Position numbers and translations under genes: made by a program. A DNA stretch of 64,000 bases from Rhyacophila brunnea (taxonomy: Eukaryota; Arthropoda; Insecta; Trichoptera; Rhyacophilidae). Below the pieces are notes generated by a model. It made no database searches. It was not told where the DNA came from and was given only the letters and a program-made list of their open reading frames with translations. Below are positions 63,905 through 64,000 of this stretch, piece by piece. Position 1 is the first letter of the stretch. Each line of letters opens with the position of its first letter. The stretch covers positions 62,001 to 126,000 of the forward strand of contig JAGYXB010001329.1 of assembly GCA_022495005.1 (NCBI GenBank), written 5' to 3'.

Positions 63905-64000
63905 GGGGGCATGCTCGTCGTTAGGTACATCTTCAAACACGCGCGTCAATATCATTTTACTCCCTACTTCAATTATAGTTTGTCAATTTATGGCTACGGC

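Overview
This is an AT-rich insect nuclear sequence, probably from a moth or butterfly. The signs are the many GTAGGTAC/TACCTACC strings, several RTE-type LINE 3' tails of the form 'CCAGCAGTGGATTGA...GATGATGATG', and dense small DNA transposons. Coding density is extremely low. I recognise only one conserved host exon in 64 kb, at 56310-56427 on the minus strand. It encodes leucine-rich repeats of the cell-polarity protein Scribble. No neighbouring Scribble exon is visible on either side. The simplest reading is that almost the whole window is intron of scrib: at least 56 kb downstream and about 7.5 kb upstream of the exon, in gene orientation.

The most interesting object is a 3,046-bp DNA transposon at 9937-12982. 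It carries a three-exon, minus-strand gene for a large protein of the DUF7869 type, with a Cys-rich segment and a probable RNase-H-like core (SFDFMQNLPLP ... LSDGCAGQNKN ... GHTFLPNDADF). It has 30-bp terminal inverted repeats, AATT next to each end, and six copies of a 17-bp motif: one in each terminal repeat and two about 200 bp inside each end. The gene has one frameshift in a homopolymer and one Trp-to-stop change, so this copy is recently dead, or nearly intact if the frameshift is an assembly error. A 754-bp element at 32322-33075 has an analogous design: GAGCG termini, flanking AATT and repeated inner motifs.

The rest of the window is a transposon graveyard. Six elements have hAT-like ends and 8-bp target duplications that are perfect in four cases or 6-7/8 matched (18468, 21437, 38610, 45247, 59525, 62089). 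Two neighbouring elements with CAGTGGCGA-type ends lie at 50349 and 51673, the second interrupted by a SINE with its own 11-bp target duplication. A pogo-like deletion derivative lies at 3413. Foldback or TIR elements lie at 1781, 8823, 13042, 14912, 18753, 23386 and 60513. Multi-copy families are: four MITEs with CAACGTTTTTA ends; three copies of a ~360-bp repeat, one interrupted by a hAT MITE; two copies of a ~650-bp repeat; two copies of a ~220-bp repeat; and four copies of a tRNA-derived SINE. Degraded RTE-like LINE tails are scattered throughout.

Between 33284 and 38352 there is a tandem duplication of a 2.5-kb unit. Each unit contains a minisatellite whose core resembles an RTE LINE tail, and a short open frame of about 70 codons that I do not recognise. 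Stretches not listed as elements showed no gene or repeat I could support by reading alone.
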